Source: Microcaldota archaeon
GTDB taxonomy: Archaea > Micrarchaeota > Micrarchaeia > Anstonellales > Bilamarchaeaceae
Direction: 5' to 3'
NCBI GenBank assembly: GCA_020726005.1
Contig: DYTL01000012.1
Coordinates: 1 to 14,911, forward strand
DNA length: 14,911 nt
Below, piece by piece: positions 13,244 to 14,911 of this stretch. Within the stretch, counting starts at the first letter, position 1. Each line of letters opens with the position of its first letter. Both the position numbers and the translations under genes were made by a program. The notes below the pieces were generated by a model, which saw only the letters and a list, made by a program, of their open reading frames with translations, did not search any database and had not been told where the DNA came from.

Positions 13244-14602
13244 ATGAAATCAAAAATTTTGTTTACAATTGGTCCCGCATGTTTTGATAAAAACATTTTT
13301 TCAGAATTAGCTTCGCATGCTAACGGAGTACGATTAAACTCTGCGCATGGAACTATTGAAGATCATGAAAAACTAATTCAATTAATAAGGAAAAATTCCG
13401 ATATTCCAATAGTGTTTGATATAAAAGGTCCTGAATTAAGAATCGCGCTTACTCAACCACTTGAAATAAAATCTGGTGAAATTTTTGAACTCGGTTTTTC
13501 CGGGACAAATTCTTTTTTATATAATTTTTCAAACGAAGCAGAAAAGGGAGATATAATTTTTTTTGATGATGGAAAATTAGAAACAGAAATAATTTCGCTT
13601 AATAGTAAAAAAATAATTATGCGCGCAAAGAATTCGCATTTGCTTAAAAATGGAAAGAATGCACACGTTCCAAAAAAGAAATTCGCGATTCCGGCTCTTT
13701 CCAAAAAAGATTTAGATGAATTAAAACTTATAAATAAATTCAATATTGAATATGTTGCACTTTCATTTACTCGCAACGCATCGGATGTAAAAAATCTTAG
13801 GAAATTAATTAATCCTGAAATCGCAGTAATTGCGAAAATAGAAAACCAAGAAGGATTGAATAACATAGAAGAAATAATAAACGAAGCTGATGGTGCGATG
13901 GTTGCGCGCGGTGATTTAGCTTTAGATATAGGTTTAGAAAAAGTTCCGTTTGCGCAAAAAGAAATAATTCGTAAATGCAATAATAAGGGTAAACTTGCTA
14001 TAACTGCAACACAAGTACTTGAAACGATGATTACTAATTCATATCCAACGCGCGCTGAAGTAAGCGATATAGCTAATGCAATTTTAGATGGCAGCGATGC
14101 GATAATGCTTTCAGGAGAAACCGCAATTGGAAAGTTTCCTTTAAATGCAATTGAAACGATTATGCGCGTTGCAGGAGAAATAGAAAATTATACGATTTCC
14201 AATGTTAATCAAAATATATATGAAGGCATATCTGATGCAATAAGTAAATCAATTTATACATTAGCCAAAATAATGCCATTAAACGCAATAGTTAGTATGA
14301 CCCGTTCTGGATATACTGCGCGCACAATTTCGCGTTTTAGACTCGCAACCAAAGTAATTGCAGTTACACCTAGTGAAATAGTAAAAAAACAACTTGGACT
14401 TTATTTCGGCATATACGCAATTCGCATTCCAAAATTCCCTGAATCAAGAATATTTCCCTCACTTGCCGAATTTCTTTGTTCGCAAAAAATACTGAAAAAA
14501 GAAGATACTGTGCTCTTTACCGCAGGCATAAGAACAAAGAAAAAGCACGTAAGCAATCTTATTGAAGTGCATAAAATAAAAGAGTTAATTGCTTTTGTTT
14601 AA
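13244..14602 (+). CDS. pyk: Pyruvate kinase
   Basis: Converts phosphoenolpyruvate and ADP to pyruvate and ATP at the end of glycolysis. Seen (numbering from TTG 13238; subtract 2): TIGPAC (10-15), VRLNSAHG (31-38), FDIKGPELRI (60-69), B-domain to about 150, catalytic Lys200 and metal-binding Glu202 in IAKIEN, Asp226 in ARGDL, TATQVLETM (256-264) and YPTRAEVSDIANAILDGSDA (269-288). The C-terminal domain is complete, so at 452 residues the enzyme is full length though slightly short. The start ATG 13244 fits the TATA spacing. Together with gdh it indicates at least partial glycolysis and amino-acid metabolism rather than an extremely reduced genome. No operon partners follow. Confidence 0.96.
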   Translation: MKSKILFTIGPACFDKNIFSELASHANGVRLNSAHGTIEDHEKLIQLIRKNSDIPIVFDIKGPELRIALTQPLEIKSGEIFELGFSGTNSFLYNFSNEAEKGDIIFFDDGKLETEIISLNSKKIIMRAKNSHLLKNGKNAHVPKKKFAIPALSKKDLDELKLINKFNIEYVALSFTRNASDVKNLRKLINPEIAVIAKIENQEGLNNIEEIINEADGAMVARGDLALDIGLEKVPFAQKEIIRKCNNKGKLAITATQVLETMITNSYPTRAEVSDIANAILDGSDAIMLSGETAIGKFPLNAIETIMRVAGEIENYTISNVNQNIYEGISDAISKSIYTLAKIMPLNAIVSMTRSGYTARTISRFRLATKVIAVTPSEIVKKQLGLYFGIYAIRIPKFPESRIFPSLAEFLCSQKILKKEDTVLFTAGIRTKKKHVSNLIEVHKIKELIAFV

Positions 14603-14911
14603 TTAATAAATATTTTCAACGTTTGCTTCACAGATATATTATTAGAACGATAAATATAAAAATGTTGTAGTACATGTATTTAATATGCCATTTAAGATTA
14701 TTCACGCAAGACAAACACCAATTAACAAAGAAAACGTGCGTTGGCCTGACTTATCCCAAAAAAGAGAAATCTTCAGTGGTAACTTACCATATGCTTTTTG
14801 AACAAATGAAAAACATGGACTATCTTTTATTAACAAAATTTAAAAAATTACCTCGAACTTTAAACCGATTAAACGTCGATTATTTGATGTAAAAAGGTGT
14901 TGTGCTTAATG
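14603..14911. other. Gene-poor stretch at the window end
   Basis: About 309 bases without a secure gene. It contains a TATA-like ATAAATATAAAA (14650-14661) and several short open frames, none recognisable. A 72-residue frame (14674-14892) has a poor, lysine- and leucine-rich composition, and its ATG lies upstream of the likely transcription start. The frame beginning at 14685 is listed separately. The region could also be the decayed remains of a gene, since protein-like stretches occur in two frames. Confidence 0.4.
14685..14801 (+). CDS. Possible 38-residue leaderless small protein or gene remnant
   Basis: The ORF begins MPFKIIHARQTPIN and ends GNLPYAF, with Trp20 and a balanced composition. 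Its ATG lies about 26-30 bases after a TATA-like box at 14650-14661, the same spacing seen for vapB, the deoxyhypusine synthase gene and pyk. After its TGA the same frame continues with one more stop and then a basic stretch up to 14906, so it might be the start of a decayed gene. No family recognised. Weak evidence. Confidence 0.25.
   Translation: MPFKIIHARQTPINKENVRWPDLSQKREIFSGNLPYAF

Overview
The window looks like a piece of an AT-rich archaeal chromosome, most likely from a DPANN-type lineage; Micrarchaeota or Diapherotrites relatives would fit, but the phylum is a guess from style, not a measurement. Archaeal markers are a class I lysyl-tRNA synthetase, the RNA polymerase stalk subunit Rpo7 with Spt4, deoxyhypusine synthase, type IV pilin-like proteins with class III signal peptides, an intron-bearing tRNA, and TATA boxes about 26 bases before several start codons. 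Strong Shine-Dalgarno sites (AGGTGAT type) occur only before ftsZ and the two pilin genes. Other genes appear to be leaderless or to have very short leaders.

Layout. Positions 1-3008 (+ strand): a short upstream region with hairpins, class I lysS, and a patatin-like lipid acyl hydrolase. 3044-4123 (- strand): ftsZ, convergent with the patatin gene and sharing a perfect bidirectional hairpin terminator with it. 4256-4869 (+): a VapB/VapC-type toxin-antitoxin pair behind a perfect 25-base palindrome; the PIN-domain toxin lacks two of its four usual acidic residues. 4960-8467 (-): an apparent operon rpo7-spt4-secF-secD that links transcription and protein export. 8609-10020 (-): deoxyhypusine synthase translationally coupled (ATGA overlap) to a small polytopic membrane protein of unknown function. 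10091-11244 (-): a near-perfect tandem duplication carrying two pilin-like genes whose ends and flanks are identical but whose middle differs sharply. 11249-11458 (-): a tRNA-Glu(CTC) interrupted by two introns, one at the usual 37/38 site and one of 93 bases in the D arm. 11587-14602: glutamate dehydrogenase (+), a YkgJ-type cysteine-cluster protein (-) whose stop codon overlaps that of gdh, and pyruvate kinase (+). 14603-14911 holds no secure gene; one possible 38-residue leaderless ORF is noted.

Most of the genes are core housekeeping (translation, transcription, division, secretion, central carbon and nitrogen metabolism). The accessory or unusual content is the patatin-like protein, the VapBC pair, the duplicated pilin cassette and the architecture of the tRNA. 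No mobile element, CRISPR array, rRNA or replication origin was seen. The most noteworthy observations are the double-intron tRNA-Glu and the locally diversified pilin duplication. I did not find convincing evidence for an entirely new multi-gene system.
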